Positions 33,284 through 43,120 are shown, counted from the first letter of the stretch. The stretch is DNA of 64,000 nucleotides from Thiohalophilus sp. (GCF_034521165.1 NZ_JAXHMV010000008.1:248001-312000); one strand, 5' to 3'. Numbers and translations: made by a program. The notes: generated from the letters alone by a model not told the origin.

Positions 33284-36103
33284 TCAGGCGGGGGTGCCCA
33301 GCGCGTCGGCGAGCAGGTTTTCCTGTTGCTGTTTGTGCAGGGAAGGATAGCCGACCGCCGGGGCGGCCATCAGCGGACGGCCGGCATACTGCAGACCATG
33401 CTGCTCGCCGATCGCCCGGCGCATGTGATGCTGACTGGAATACCAGGCGCCCTGGTTCATGGGTTCGTCCTGGCACCAGATGTAGTCCTGCACATTCGGA
33501 TAGCGCCTGAGTGCGGCTTGTAAGGCTTTTTCAGGGAACGGGTATAACTGTTCGATGCGAAGGATCGCCACATCCTCGCGTTGATCCTGTTGTCGCCGAT
33601 GATCGAGATCATAGTAGACCTTGCCGCTGCAGAGTATCAGCCGTTTGACCGACTCCGGGTTTTGAACCTGTTCGTCATCGATAACCCGATAGAATTTTCC
33701 TTTGCTTAATTCGCTTAACGGCCGGGAGGCCTCGGGCAGGCGCAGCAGGCTCTTGGGGGTCATGACGATCAACGGCCGGCGGCACTGGCGGAGCATCTGG
33801 CGGCGCAACAGATGAAAGATCTGCGCCGCATGGGTCGGAATACAGACCTGCATGTTGTTCTGCGCGCATAACTGTAAAAACCGCTCCAGCCGTGCCGAGG
33901 AGTGTTCCGGTCCCTGGCCTTCGTAGCCGTGGGGTAAAAACAGGGTAATGCCACAGAGGCGATTCCATTTTTGCTCGGCGGCGCTGATGAACTGATCGAT
34001 TACCACCTGCGCTCCGTTGGCAAAGTCGCCGAACTGGGCTTCCCAGATGACCAGGGTTCTGGGATCGGTGGTGGCGTAGCCGTATTCAAACGCCAGCACG
34101 GCCTCTTCCGAGAGCAGGGAGTTGATCACCAGAAAGTTGGCCTGATCGTCACTGAGATTACGCAGGGGTACATAGGCCTCGCCATCGTGCTGGTTATAGA
34201 GCACGGCCTGGCGATGAAAAAACGTCCCGCGGCCGCTGTCCTCGCCGGAGAGCCGGATGGGATAGCCCTCGTGCAACAGACTGGCATAGGCCAGGGTTTC
34301 GGCAAAGCCCCAGTCCATCGCCAGTTCGCCGGATGCCATGCGCCGGCGGTTGTCCATGATCTTCTCGACCGTGCGATGGAGTTTAAAGTCTTCGGGCAGA
34401 CGATCCAGTTTTTCGTGCAAGGCCTGCAGGGTTTGCGGGTCCACTGTGGTGTCGATGTCGCTGACACAGTCGCGGGTATGATAGGCACTCCAGTCGGCAC
34501 TGTAGGGGTAATCGGCCTGCTCGGGCGGGATCATTTCGTGGACCACCGGCCGGTTGTGCTCCAGTGCGTCGCGATAATCCGCGATCATCTGCTTGGCGCC
34601 GACGGCATCGATAACGCCTTCAGCTTCCAGTCGCTGCTGATACAGGTCCCGGCAGCTTCGCAAGTTGTCGATGTGTTGATACATCTGCGGCTGGGTCGCC
34701 ATGGGCTCGTCGGCTTCACTGTGGCCGTGACGCCGATAGCAGACCAGATCGATGATCACATCCTTGTAGAAGCGCATGCGGTAATCGAGCGCCAGCTGCG
34801 TGAGAAACAGCACGGCCTCGGGATCGTCGGCGTTGACGTGGAAAATGGGCGCATTGACCATTTTTGCCACGTCGGTGCAGTAGAGAGTCGAGCGGGCCTC
34901 GTCCTGATTGCTGGTGGTAAAGCCGATCTGGTTATTGATGACAATATGCACGGTGCCCTTGGTGGAAAAGCCGCGCGACTGGGACATATTGAGCGTCTCC
35001 ATCACCACGCCCTGCCCGGAAAAGGCGGCATCGCCATGGATCAGCACCGGCACCACCTGTTTACCCTCCCAGTCCTGGCGCCGATCCTGGCGGGCACGTA
35101 CCGAGCCCTCGACTACGGGATCCACGATCTCCAGATGCGAGGGATTGAACGCCAGCGCCACATGCAACAGGCCGCCGGGGGTGTCGAGATTGGAGGAGAA
35201 ACCGAGATGGTATTTCACATCGCCGGTGCCGTTGCCATTGCCGGGATGGACGCCCTCGAATTCGCGGAACAGTTCCTCCGGTGTTTTGCCCAGCACGTTC
35301 ACCAGCAGATTGAGCCGACCGCGATGGGCCATGCCGATGGCCATCTCTTTGACGCCGCTTTCGCCGCCATGCTGGATCAGCCGGTGGAGCATCGGGATCA
35401 GGCTCTCGGCGCCCTCCAGGGAGAAGCGTTTCTGGCCGACGTATTTATTGTGCAGGTATTTTTCCAGGGTTTCGGCCGCGGTCAGTCGGCTGAACAGATC
35501 GCGTTTCTGGCCCTCGGAAAGATCGGCGTGGCCACGGGCGGATTCGAGATAGTGCTGAATCCAGCGTTTTTCCGCCGTGTCGACCAGATGCATGTACTCG
35601 GAGCCGATCGAACCGCAATAGGTGTTGACCAGAATATTGATGATCTCGGCCAGTCGCGCCCGATCCGGCCCCACCAGCGAGCCTGTTTCAAACTCGGTAT
35701 CCAGATCGGCATCGCTGAGTTCGTGATGCGCCAGCGTCAGCTCGGGGATGTGACCTTTGTCGCGCAGGCCCAGCGGATCCAGATCGGCCAGCTGATGGCC
35801 GCGGAAGCGGTAGGCGTTGATCAGCTGCAGGACCTTGACCTGCTTGTGGATGAGTGTCACGTCGACATCGGCGTGGCGGCGGGTCGGGGTCAGGTGGCGG
35901 AACTGGGCGCGAATCGCCGCGTGGGAGATGTCCTTGTCGATGCCATCCACTTTGGGCAGATCACGGAACAGTGCCTGCCACTGGGGATCCACTGACCCGG
36001 GATCCCGCAGGTATTCTTCGTACAGTTGTTCAAGATAGCCCGCGTTGGCGCCGGCAAAAGGAGTGCTTTTCCAGCGGGATTTGAAGCCTTTGTCATCGGA
36101 CAT
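33284..36103 (-). CDS. sucA: 2-oxoglutarate dehydrogenase E1
   Basis: The start MSDDKGFKSRW at 36103 gives 939 residues, the usual length. The N-terminal GANAGYLEQLYEEYLRDPGS binds E2. GMAHRGRLNLLVNVLGKTPE, VLIHGDAAFSGQGVVMETL (ThDP magnesium region) and CYRRHGHSEADEP are core motifs. It decarboxylates 2-oxoglutarate and passes succinyl to SucB. First gene of sucA-sucB-lpdA. Confidence 0.97.
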   Translation of the reverse strand: MSDDKGFKSRWKSTPFAGANAGYLEQLYEEYLRDPGSVDPQWQALFRDLPKVDGIDKDISHAAIRAQFRHLTPTRRHADVDVTLIHKQVKVLQLINAYRFRGHQLADLDPLGLRDKGHIPELTLAHHELSDADLDTEFETGSLVGPDRARLAEIINILVNTYCGSIGSEYMHLVDTAEKRWIQHYLESARGHADLSEGQKRDLFSRLTAAETLEKYLHNKYVGQKRFSLEGAESLIPMLHRLIQHGGESGVKEMAIGMAHRGRLNLLVNVLGKTPEELFREFEGVHPGNGNGTGDVKYHLGFSSNLDTPGGLLHVALAFNPSHLEIVDPVVEGSVRARQDRRQDWEGKQVVPVLIHGDAAFSGQGVVMETLNMSQSRGFSTKGTVHIVINNQIGFTTSNQDEARSTLYCTDVAKMVNAPIFHVNADDPEAVLFLTQLALDYRMRFYKDVIIDLVCYRRHGHSEADEPMATQPQMYQHIDNLRSCRDLYQQRLEAEGVIDAVGAKQMIADYRDALEHNRPVVHEMIPPEQADYPYSADWSAYHTRDCVSDIDTTVDPQTLQALHEKLDRLPEDFKLHRTVEKIMDNRRRMASGELAMDWGFAETLAYASLLHEGYPIRLSGEDSGRGTFFHRQAVLYNQHDGEAYVPLRNLSDDQANFLVINSLLSEEAVLAFEYGYATTDPRTLVIWEAQFGDFANGAQVVIDQFISAAEQKWNRLCGITLFLPHGYEGQGPEHSSARLERFLQLCAQNNMQVCIPTHAAQIFHLLRRQMLRQCRRPLIVMTPKSLLRLPEASRPLSELSKGKFYRVIDDEQVQNPESVKRLILCSGKVYYDLDHRRQQDQREDVAILRIEQLYPFPEKALQAALRRYPNVQDYIWCQDEPMNQGAWYSSQHHMRRAIGEQHGLQYAGRPLMAAPAVGYPSLHKQQQENLLADALGTPA

Positions 36104-36274
36104 TCGCCGACATCCTTGTAACAATTTTCGCGTAGTTGGACCTGTCAGGTTGACTCGTATTCATACCTGTTATTTCGGCAGATTCAGCAGATTTTTCAAG
36201 TGGAAAATCACTGAATCGCTATTTCAAGGGTACTGACAGAGGCAGCGTGAAACCCGGTAGATATCACCAGCATA

Positions 36275-37786
36275 CTACGGTCGGTAGTCAGGCAATACCT
36301 CCGGTTTGGGGTAAAGCGTACTCATCAGGACGGATTTGCCATCCGGCTGAACAAGGCGGCAATGCGCGCGAGTCAGGGCACGCTGGTGAGGGACTCCGCA
36401 GGAATGGGCGATCAGCGCCGTGCCGTAATGGATCTTGTCGACGAAATTCTTCACCTTGACCGATTTTTCCTCCGGGTTCAGGCCCTTTTGCAGGTGGGGA
36501 TTGTGTGTGGTGATGCCCGTCGGGCAGGTGTTGCGATTGCATTTCATCGCCTGAATACAGCCCAGAGAAAACATAAAGCCGCGGGCGGAGTTGATGAAAT
36601 CGGCGCCACTGCATAACGCCCAGGCAACGCCGGAGGGCGTGATCAGCTTGCCCGAGGCGATCACCCGTATTCGATCGCGCAAACCGTAACGGGTCAGAAT
36701 ATCGACAACCGTGGGCAGTGACTCCTTGATCGGCAGTCCGACATCGTCCATCAAAGGCATCGGTGCGGCACCGGTGCCGCCGTCGCAGCTGTCCACGGTA
36801 ATAAAATCAGGCGCATGCTGGATACCGCGCTGGTGTATTGCCATACAAAGTTGCGTCAGCCATTCGTCTTCACCGAGCACGAGCTTGAAGCCGGTCGGTT
36901 TGCCCGTCGCTTCGCGCACGACATCGATAAAATCCAGCAATTCAGCGGTGTCGCCAATCTCGATATGCCGATTGGGTGAGATGGAGTCCTGGCCGGGGGC
37001 AATGCCGCGGATGCGGGCGATTTCGGGCGTCACTTTCTCTCCCGGCAGGATACCGCCCTTGCCGGGCTTGGCGCCCTGACTTAACTTGATTTCGAACATT
37101 TTAATCTGGGACGAGGCGGCAAGCTCGTGCAGGCGTTCAACATCAAACTGGCCTTCGGGATTGCGCACGCCATACTTGGCCGTGCCGATCTGGAAGACCA
37201 GATCGCATCCCCCTTCCAGATGATAGGGGGCCAGCCCGCCCTCGCCGGTGTTCAGCCAGCAGCCGGCCAGTTTGGCCCCGCGCGACAAAGCGCGCACGGC
37301 GGGTTCGGACAGCGCGCCATAACTCATTGCCGAAATATTAATTAAAGAGGTCGGTTCGTAGGGCTGCGGGCAGTGAGGCCCGATGACAACCGGTGGCGGT
37401 TCGCTGGTGTGCTCCGTCAACGTCGGGAAAGAAGTATTCACAAACAGTGGCGTGCCGGGGGGAGTCAGATTTTTCGTGGAGCCGAAGGCCACGGTATTGT
37501 CGTGAGCGGAGGCGGATTTATAAACCCACTCCCGTTCGGCGCGATTGAACGGCATCTCCTCGCGATCCATGGCGAAGAAATACTGCCGGAAAAACTCACC
37601 CAGTGAGCTGAACAGATAACGAAACCGGCCTATAACAGGATAATTGTGCCGGATAGCATCTTTCTTCTGGGAAATATCCCGGATGAAAATAATGATGATG
37701 ATTAATACTACAATGCCGACAACAAAAACGAACAATGTTGCCATAATGATCAGTGCCTGCATGGTGACGTCAGACAGTAGGGTCAT
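36275..37786 (-). CDS. FMN-binding glutamate synthase-domain protein
   Basis: The 503-residue protein has one N-terminal membrane helix (about 11-35). A GltB-type FMN barrel follows, with ISAMSYGALSEPAVRALSRG, GEGGLAPYHLEGGCDLVFQIGTAKYG-type sequence, and VDSCDGGTGAAPMPLMDDVG. The cysteines of LGCIQAMKCNRNTCPTGI match the Fe-S site of glutamate synthase. The amidotransferase domain is missing. Members are stand-alone and of uncertain role. The start overlaps the previous stop by 4 bases. Confidence 0.85.
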   Translation of the reverse strand: MTLLSDVTMQALIIMATLFVFVVGIVVLIIIIIFIRDISQKKDAIRHNYPVIGRFRYLFSSLGEFFRQYFFAMDREEMPFNRAEREWVYKSASAHDNTVAFGSTKNLTPPGTPLFVNTSFPTLTEHTSEPPPVVIGPHCPQPYEPTSLINISAMSYGALSEPAVRALSRGAKLAGCWLNTGEGGLAPYHLEGGCDLVFQIGTAKYGVRNPEGQFDVERLHELAASSQIKMFEIKLSQGAKPGKGGILPGEKVTPEIARIRGIAPGQDSISPNRHIEIGDTAELLDFIDVVREATGKPTGFKLVLGEDEWLTQLCMAIHQRGIQHAPDFITVDSCDGGTGAAPMPLMDDVGLPIKESLPTVVDILTRYGLRDRIRVIASGKLITPSGVAWALCSGADFINSARGFMFSLGCIQAMKCNRNTCPTGITTHNPHLQKGLNPEEKSVKVKNFVDKIHYGTALIAHSCGVPHQRALTRAHCRLVQPDGKSVLMSTLYPKPEVLPDYRP

Positions 37787-40059
37787 GTTATCTCCCTCTT
37801 GTTGCTTGATTCCGGACGGGTTTCGAGAAAAAGTTTTTCATATTCATCAGCTGGAACAGGGCGACCGAAAAGATAGCCCTGCATAATATCGCAGCCGTAT
37901 TCGCTGAGCATTGTTTGCTGCTCCGGCGTTTCGACACCTTCGGCGACAATCTCAAGGCCGAGATGATGCCCCAGCTCGATAATAGAACGCACGATGGCCC
38001 GATCAGACGGACTGTTTTCCAGTTGTTTGATAAAGGATTGATCGACCTTGAGTGTCTGGATTGGAAATTGTTTGAGGTAGGCCAAGGACGAAAAGCCCGT
38101 GCCGAAGTCATCGATCGCCAGTGTTACACCGAGGTGGCGTAACCGGTGCATTATATCGATCGATGAGTCGATGGACATGGCAACCCCTTCGGTAATTTCA
38201 AGTTCCAGGTATCTGGCATCCAGACCGGTTTCGCGCAGAACCTGGGCAACGAGATCGGGAAGCTCGTTGGTAAACTGGTGGGCGGAAATATTGACAGCGA
38301 CGGGTAATTGGTCATGTGATTGCCATAGTAGGTTACGAGCGCAGGCGGTGCGCAAAATCCACTCGCCGACCTGGTTGATACTGCCCGTTTCCTCGGCAAG
38401 AGGAATGAATTCGGCCGGCGATATCATCCCGTGTTTGGGATGCTGCCAGCGGACCAGGGCTTCCGAACCGACGAGGTTGCCGCTGAACAGATCGATTTTC
38501 GGCTGGTAGTAGATCAATAATTCGTTTCTGGCTGTCGCCTGACGCAGGTCATGGGATAATTCGAGTCGTAACAGGGCATCGGCGTTCATGTCGGACTGGT
38601 AGACACAAACCCCGTTGCCGCCCCGGGTGCTGATGCGACGCATGGCGCTTTCGGCATTTTTGAGCAGCTGAAAGATATCCTTGCCATGCTCGGGAAAGTA
38701 CGCCAGCCCGACACTCATGGTAAGTGACAGAGTATGATTGTCAACAAGAATGGGATCCCGGGCGATACGTCGTAGATGTTCAGAGAGTTCACCGAAAAAA
38801 GACTCGTCCGCATTGTCTGCCAGAATGACGAAATGATCGCCTTCCAGTCGGTAAATTTTAATCGGATTGTCGTACTCCGTTTCAGAGAAACAGTGTTGCA
38901 GGCGGTTCGCCACAGAGGTGATCAGCTCATCGCCCGCCAGATGGCCCAGGCTTTGAGATACCATGCTGAAACGATCAATATTGGCTAAGGCGACTGCAAT
39001 ACGGTTGTCCGGCCTGTTTTTCGAAATCATTGCCGCGACATCTTTTTCCAGCTGCCGTCGATTGGCCAGATTAGTCAATGAATCATGATAGGCCAGATAT
39101 TCATTGCGATTTTCGGCGCTGCGGCGCGCGGTAATATCCTGCAAATAGACATGGCAGGTGTCGAGATCCTCCAGGTATTGCAGAGTGCAGAAAAAAATAT
39201 AGGTTGAGACCGTGTATTCAAAACGCATTAGAGGCGCATGTCTGGTGTGCATTGCATTGATATTTTTTTGAAGGTCAGGCGGCAGCAACCTCTCTATCTC
39301 CCCGCTGTTCGGGAAAATAACACTGTGCATGTTATAGGCGGCGGGGTTGGCAAACAGAACCTTGCCGTGCGTATCAACCTGAAAGACCGGGTTGGGATTG
39401 CGCTCCGGAAACAGGGCCAGTAAACGCCGCGCCCGGGCGTCGGACAAATGTTGATAGGCGTAATGGCCGAAAAACAGCGCCAGAATAAATATCACCACGC
39501 TCACGGCGACCACCGAGTAAAACATCTCCAGCGTGGCAGCGGAGACGTAGTTACCGCGTTCGGCAACCTGGCGTTCAACCGAGCGGACAAAACGTTCCAG
39601 CCGGTTGTTGAGCGAACGGGAGACGATGGCGACCTCGCCGAGTATCCGGCGCGCCTCGTCCCAGTCTGTTGAATCGGCAGTCAATACCTGGTCGAGCTGT
39701 TTTGCCAGCTTCTGTAGCACCGAATGGTCGCCCTGTAATTTGGCGAGCTCGGGATTGTCCGCAAAGGTCCTGGCCAGCCACGCCATACCGTCATTAACCC
39801 GCCTGGTATTACGTCTGTACGAGGTCAGGTAACTGTCGCGGTCGGTGTCGGCGTAATAACGGTAGAGAATCGGTTCACGGGCGGTGACCGCTTGTTTGAG
39901 ATCGGCAATCCGGTGCAGGTGCGCGATATCGTCGTTGCTCAGACGTAATATTTCGTCGCGGACGTTCTGACCCTGCTGGTAAATATAGATCGACAATACC
40001 GAGCCGAGGCCGAGCACGATAAGATAAATCAAAAACCACCAGCGACGTCCAAAGTTCAT
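37783..40059 (-). CDS. GGDEF-EAL protein with degenerate GGDEF
   Basis: The 758-residue protein has membrane helices near 7-27 and 180-200 with a periplasmic helical sensor region between, and a PAS-like segment (NPVFQVDTHGKVLFANPAAY). The GGDEF site reads LEGDHF, so cyclase activity is unlikely. The EAL domain keeps EALVRW, ELEITEG, DDFGTGFSSL, KVDQSFI and EGVET, as required for metal binding and catalysis. It probably hydrolyses c-di-GMP. It is cotranscribed with the glutamate synthase-like gene. Confidence 0.9.
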   Translation of the reverse strand: MNFGRRWWFLIYLIVLGLGSVLSIYIYQQGQNVRDEILRLSNDDIAHLHRIADLKQAVTAREPILYRYYADTDRDSYLTSYRRNTRRVNDGMAWLARTFADNPELAKLQGDHSVLQKLAKQLDQVLTADSTDWDEARRILGEVAIVSRSLNNRLERFVRSVERQVAERGNYVSAATLEMFYSVVAVSVVIFILALFFGHYAYQHLSDARARRLLALFPERNPNPVFQVDTHGKVLFANPAAYNMHSVIFPNSGEIERLLPPDLQKNINAMHTRHAPLMRFEYTVSTYIFFCTLQYLEDLDTCHVYLQDITARRSAENRNEYLAYHDSLTNLANRRQLEKDVAAMISKNRPDNRIAVALANIDRFSMVSQSLGHLAGDELITSVANRLQHCFSETEYDNPIKIYRLEGDHFVILADNADESFFGELSEHLRRIARDPILVDNHTLSLTMSVGLAYFPEHGKDIFQLLKNAESAMRRISTRGGNGVCVYQSDMNADALLRLELSHDLRQATARNELLIYYQPKIDLFSGNLVGSEALVRWQHPKHGMISPAEFIPLAEETGSINQVGEWILRTACARNLLWQSHDQLPVAVNISAHQFTNELPDLVAQVLRETGLDARYLELEITEGVAMSIDSSIDIMHRLRHLGVTLAIDDFGTGFSSLAYLKQFPIQTLKVDQSFIKQLENSPSDRAIVRSIIELGHHLGLEIVAEGVETPEQQTMLSEYGCDIMQGYLFGRPVPADEYEKLFLETRPESSNKREIT

Positions 40060-40206
40060 CGTATCTCTTTTCCGCTAGTTATAAGACAGATATGTCATGA
40101 CAAGTTATGAGAGGTCCTGCCGGGGCGATATCCGACTAACTCTCTGGCTAATCCTGCAGGTCATGCTGGCGTTAGACTGTGCGTTGCCCCTGCTGATACG
40201 GAGAGT

Positions 40207-40233
40207 GTCAGGTAGCGCTGCGCGCAACCTGAC
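40207..40233. repeat. REP-like intergenic hairpin, copy 2
   Basis: Arms GTCAGGT and ACCTGAC enclose the inverse of the core seen at 200-226. The hairpin lies in the 338-bp gap before the DUF6789 gene. Confidence 0.6.
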
Positions 40234-40318
40234 CTTCTGCGCACCTTTCAGGGACAGTTATTTAGACGTCCGGCAGGGTCAAACCTTACAGCCCGTCGCG
40301 AAATGCGCTGTCTGACGT

Positions 40319-40348
40319 TTGTAAGGATTCCGGCCGTTAGACGACCAA
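40319..40348 (+). promoter_or_regulatory. ECF-type promoter of the DUF6789/thioredoxin/sigma operon
   Basis: TTGTAAGGA (40319-40327) and GACGACCAA (40340-40348) are separated by 12 bases. Exactly the same two blocks and spacing precede the EGKCG-peptide gene at 43672-43701. An AAGGAGAG ribosome site and the start codon follow within 50 bases. Confidence 0.65.
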
Positions 40349-40397
40349 CCTGCAAGAAGCCGGGATTGGCCCGGCAAAATATGACAAGGAGAGAAAA

Positions 40398-40832
40398 ATG
40401 AAGAATGTGACTAATGGCCTGATGGCCGGCCTGACCGCCACTGTCGTGCTTTCGATACTCATGGTGCTAAAAGGCATGATGGGTCTGATGCCCGATTTGA
40501 ACGTGATCGCTATGCTCTCTGCCCAAATGAGTTCGGGAGCGGCCATGGGCTGGCTTGCCCATTTTATGATCGGTGTTATCGGTTACGGCCTGGCCTATAG
40601 CCTGGTATTCGGCAATCTGCCACTGGGTGGCCATGGGCTGCGCGGCATTATCCTGGGTGTCGTGGGCTGGCTGGTGATGATGGTAGTCCTGATGCCCATG
40701 ATGGGGGGTGGTTTGTTTGGCACGGCCATGCCCAGCGGTATGATGGTGCCGGTCGCGACTCTCGTATTGCATGCCATTTTTGGTGCGGTTCTGGGTTTGA
40801 GCTACGCAAGGCTCAATCGTAGCGGAACATGA
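40398..40832 (+). CDS. DUF6789-type membrane protein
   Basis: The 144-residue protein has four predicted helices: GLMAGLTATVVLSILMVLKG, AMGWLAHFMIGVIGYGLAYS, GIILGVVGWLVMMVVLMPMM and LVLHAIFGAVLGLSYARL. It is rich in methionine and glycine in the third loop. It is the first gene of an operon with a thioredoxin-like protein and an ECF sigma factor. The family has no known function. Confidence 0.7.
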   Translation: MKNVTNGLMAGLTATVVLSILMVLKGMMGLMPDLNVIAMLSAQMSSGAAMGWLAHFMIGVIGYGLAYSLVFGNLPLGGHGLRGIILGVVGWLVMMVVLMPMMGGGLFGTAMPSGMMVPVATLVLHAIFGAVLGLSYARLNRSGT

Positions 40833-40844
40833 GCCGGGATCTTC

Positions 40845-41249
40845 ATGAAGATTCTCATTTTGGGATTGCTCGTTGCGGGAATCGGTTTCCTGTTATGGTG
40901 GCAATGGTCGGTATTACGCAAGGCCCAGCGTAATGTGGGCCGGCCGGTGCCGGATACCACCGCGATCGACGGGACGAACAGGGCGGCGCGACGAATCTAT
41001 TTCTTCCATGCCGCCCATTGCGGCCCCTGCCGGGCCGCGGCCCCGCTCGTGGATCGGCTGCGCCGGGAATACCCCAACCTGGTCAAGGTGGATGTGGCCA
41101 GTCATCCGGAGCTGGCACGCGGGTTTGGCGTGGCCGCCACACCCACTTTTATTGTTGTCGCAAATGACCGGATCGATGAGGTCAGACTCGGCGGCGTCAC
41201 GGAGGCGTGGCTGCGCCACCGTCTGAATATTGAGGAGGCTGCTTGCTAG
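40845..41249 (+). CDS. membrane-anchored thioredoxin-like protein
   Basis: The 134-residue protein has an N-terminal membrane anchor (about 2-20) and a thioredoxin fold with the redox centre CGPC in FHAAHCGPCRAAAPLVDRLR. The cis-proline loop is GVAATPTFIVVAND. It overlaps the sigma-factor upstream frame and is cotranscribed with it. It probably acts in the periplasm on thiols. Confidence 0.85.
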   Translation: MKILILGLLVAGIGFLLWWQWSVLRKAQRNVGRPVPDTTAIDGTNRAARRIYFFHAAHCGPCRAAAPLVDRLRREYPNLVKVDVASHPELARGFGVAATPTFIVVANDRIDEVRLGGVTEAWLRHRLNIEEAAC

Positions 41250-41326
41250 CAGATACCGTCAGGATACCGCCTGGCCGATGGCTCGGTTACAATGGGGAAA
41301 ATTCTTTACCCGGGGCTATTTCTGCC

Positions 41327-41932
41327 ATGCGCCAGCCATCACAGGATGCCGATAATTCGCAGGCCAGCGGGCCTTTCTCCGACGCGAATATCGCCGCACT
41401 GCGCCATGATATGCTGCGCTTTGCCCGCTTTCAGCTGCGTGATGAGGCCGCCGCGGAAGATGCGGTGCAGGAAGCCCTGGCGGCGGCCTACCTCGCCCGC
41501 GACGGTTTTGCCGGCCGGTCCCAGCTCAAGACCTGGGTCTTCTCGATCCTGCGCAACAAGATTATCGATATGCTGCGCTATCGGACCCGGCATCCGACCC
41601 AGAGTTTGACCGCCGAGGACGGCAGCGATGTGGAGATCGAACAGCTCTTTAATGAGAAAGGCGAGTGGCGCGAGGAAAAGCGGCCGGCAAACTGGGGCGA
41701 TCCCGAAAACGAGCTCGATAATGAGCAGTTCTGGCACATCTTCGAGCTGTGCCTGGCCGAGCTGACCGAACAGTCGGCACGGGTGTTTACCCTGCGCGAA
41801 TTTCTTGGCTTTGAAACGGCGGAGATCTGCGCTCAGCTTGAGATCAGCGAAAGCAATTGCTGGGTGATACTGCACCGGGCACGTTCGCGGCTGCGGCTGT
41901 GCCTCGAAAAAGAATGGTTTGCACAGGGGTAA
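41327..41932 (+). CDS. ECF-type sigma-70 factor
   Basis: The ATG at 41327 (MRQPSQDADNSQASG) gives 201 residues; a TTG at 41243 would overlap the thioredoxin stop. Region 2 is LRHDMLRFARFQLRDEAAAE and LKTWVFSILRNKIIDMLRYR. Region 4 is LTEQSARVFTLREFLGFETA and EICAQLEISESNCWVILHRA. It is followed immediately by a small zinc-type anti-sigma gene. The promoter before its operon is the likely target, so it controls itself. Confidence 0.9.
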   Translation: MRQPSQDADNSQASGPFSDANIAALRHDMLRFARFQLRDEAAAEDAVQEALAAAYLARDGFAGRSQLKTWVFSILRNKIIDMLRYRTRHPTQSLTAEDGSDVEIEQLFNEKGEWREEKRPANWGDPENELDNEQFWHIFELCLAELTEQSARVFTLREFLGFETAEICAQLEISESNCWVILHRARSRLRLCLEKEWFAQG

Positions 41933-41938
41933 TGCACG

Positions 41939-42115
41939 ATGCTCAATTGTAAAGATACCACCAAACTTCTGTCGCAACAGCAGGATGAGTCACTGTCGTT
42001 TCGCAAACGGGTGGCCCTGCGGTTCCATCTGATGATGTGTTCGGGGTGCCGTAACTACAACAAGCAGATCGATTTTATCCATAAAGCCTGTCAGCGTTTC
42101 AGCGGTAAAAATTAG
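41939..42115 (+). CDS. zf-HC2-type anti-sigma factor
   Basis: The 58-residue protein begins MLNCKDTTKLLSQQQDESLS, then RFHLMMCSGCRNYNKQIDFI. This is the H-x3-C-x2-C zinc-binding anti-sigma signature. It starts 7 bases past the sigma-factor stop. It lacks a membrane helix, so it is probably a soluble inhibitor or sensor of the sigma factor. Confidence 0.8.
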   Translation: MLNCKDTTKLLSQQQDESLSFRKRVALRFHLMMCSGCRNYNKQIDFIHKACQRFSGKN

Positions 42116-42220
42116 ACACATCGGCCTGTCAGGGCTGGTTCTCCCTGATTAAACCCTGGCAAACCGCCGACGTTGGCGGTGAGGCACAACCGGGCTGTGC
42201 CGTAGAAGAAAAAAGCTGAT

Positions 42221-42295
42221 CTCTCGCACAGACGCCACGGCGCAGAGAAAAAATGATATCGCTTGTTCTCCGCGTGATCTGTGTCTTTGCGAGAG
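42221..42295. repeat. short divergent inverted-pair repeat (CGCAGAG type)
   Basis: Arms 42221-42248 (CTCTCGCACAGACGCC start) and 42265-42295 (inverse) enclose 16 bases. It resembles the CGCAGAGGACGC family but is shorter. The 42116-42473 interval around it has no recognised gene. Confidence 0.5.
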
Positions 42296-42473
42296 TTTTG
42301 TGGCCGGGTAGAGTGTGTCACATCAATCCGGGGGAATGGACTAAAATACCAGGGAGCAAGGCGCGTAATCTGCTCTATGCATCTATGCCTCTATGCCTCT
42401 GTGCACCTTTTAGGAATGGTTATTCAGCTTTTTACCACGTATTACATTCATGTCACCGAGGACATCCAGACAT

Positions 42474-42500
42474 AAAAAAGCCGGTCCAGGGTGGACCGGC
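42474..42500 (-). terminator. intrinsic terminator of the DoxX gene
   Basis: GCCGGTCCA and TGGACCGGC form a 9-bp stem with a 3-base loop. On the minus strand six T bases follow. Confidence 0.85.
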
Positions 42501-42526
42501 AACGATTCACGAGGAGGCTGCGTGAA

Positions 42527-43120
42527 TCAAGTGACCAGCTTTCGGCCAATCCAGTAATCCAGACTGACATAACGTCCCGCGCCGTAGAAGAACAACACCA
42601 GCAGCATGATGAAATAAGTCGCGGCAAACTCAATGCCGTTTTTCAAAATTGTAATGCTGCCATATTCGGTCAACCAGCTGTAATTGCCATGTTCTTTGAG
42701 AATTTCGCGTGCCATATCGCGGCGTTCAACGGCACCTTCGATCATATCCATGCGCCACTCCCAGGGTACCGTCAGGGTGGTTTCCGGCAGAGCGTGCCAG
42801 CCGTTTTCCCAGTGCGCGGTGGTGGCGGCCATAATCATGGTGAGCATCAGGGGTATGGCAAACCAGCGAGTGGCCAGCCCGATCAGGATGGCGATTCCAC
42901 CAAAGAACTCCGCGGCGCCGGCCAGCAGGGCCATCAGCATGGGAGCCGGCATACCCAGCATTTCGCCGAAATAATAGGCCGTATTATCCAGGGAGGTTAG
43001 CTTGCCATAGCCCGCGAGAATAAAGATCGGTGCGAGAAACAGCCGCAGTAAAAGCGGCGCGATAAAATCAAATTGCCTGCTCTTATCCAGCAGACCTTGC
43101 AGTTTGAACAGAAAATTCAT
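42527..43120 (-). CDS. DoxX-family membrane protein
   Basis: The 197-residue protein has four helices, with LLRLFLAPIFILAGYGKLTS (the conserved R and GxxKL) and AAEFFGGIAILIGLATRWFA. An extra loop (about 105-150) carries several Trp and Glu residues. DoxX proteins are often encoded beside MNIO (DUF692)-processed peptides. Here the EGKCG-repeat peptide gene is the upstream neighbour on the same strand. Confidence 0.88.
   Translation of the reverse strand: MNFLFKLQGLLDKSRQFDFIAPLLLRLFLAPIFILAGYGKLTSLDNTAYYFGEMLGMPAPMLMALLAGAAEFFGGIAILIGLATRWFAIPLMLTMIMAATTAHWENGWHALPETTLTVPWEWRMDMIEGAVERRDMAREILKEHGNYSWLTEYGSITILKNGIEFAATYFIMLLVLFFYGAGRYVSLDYWIGRKLVT

Noticed and set aside
33971..35995. 674-residue plus-strand open frame
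   Set aside because: It lies opposite sucA with no domain motif of its own.
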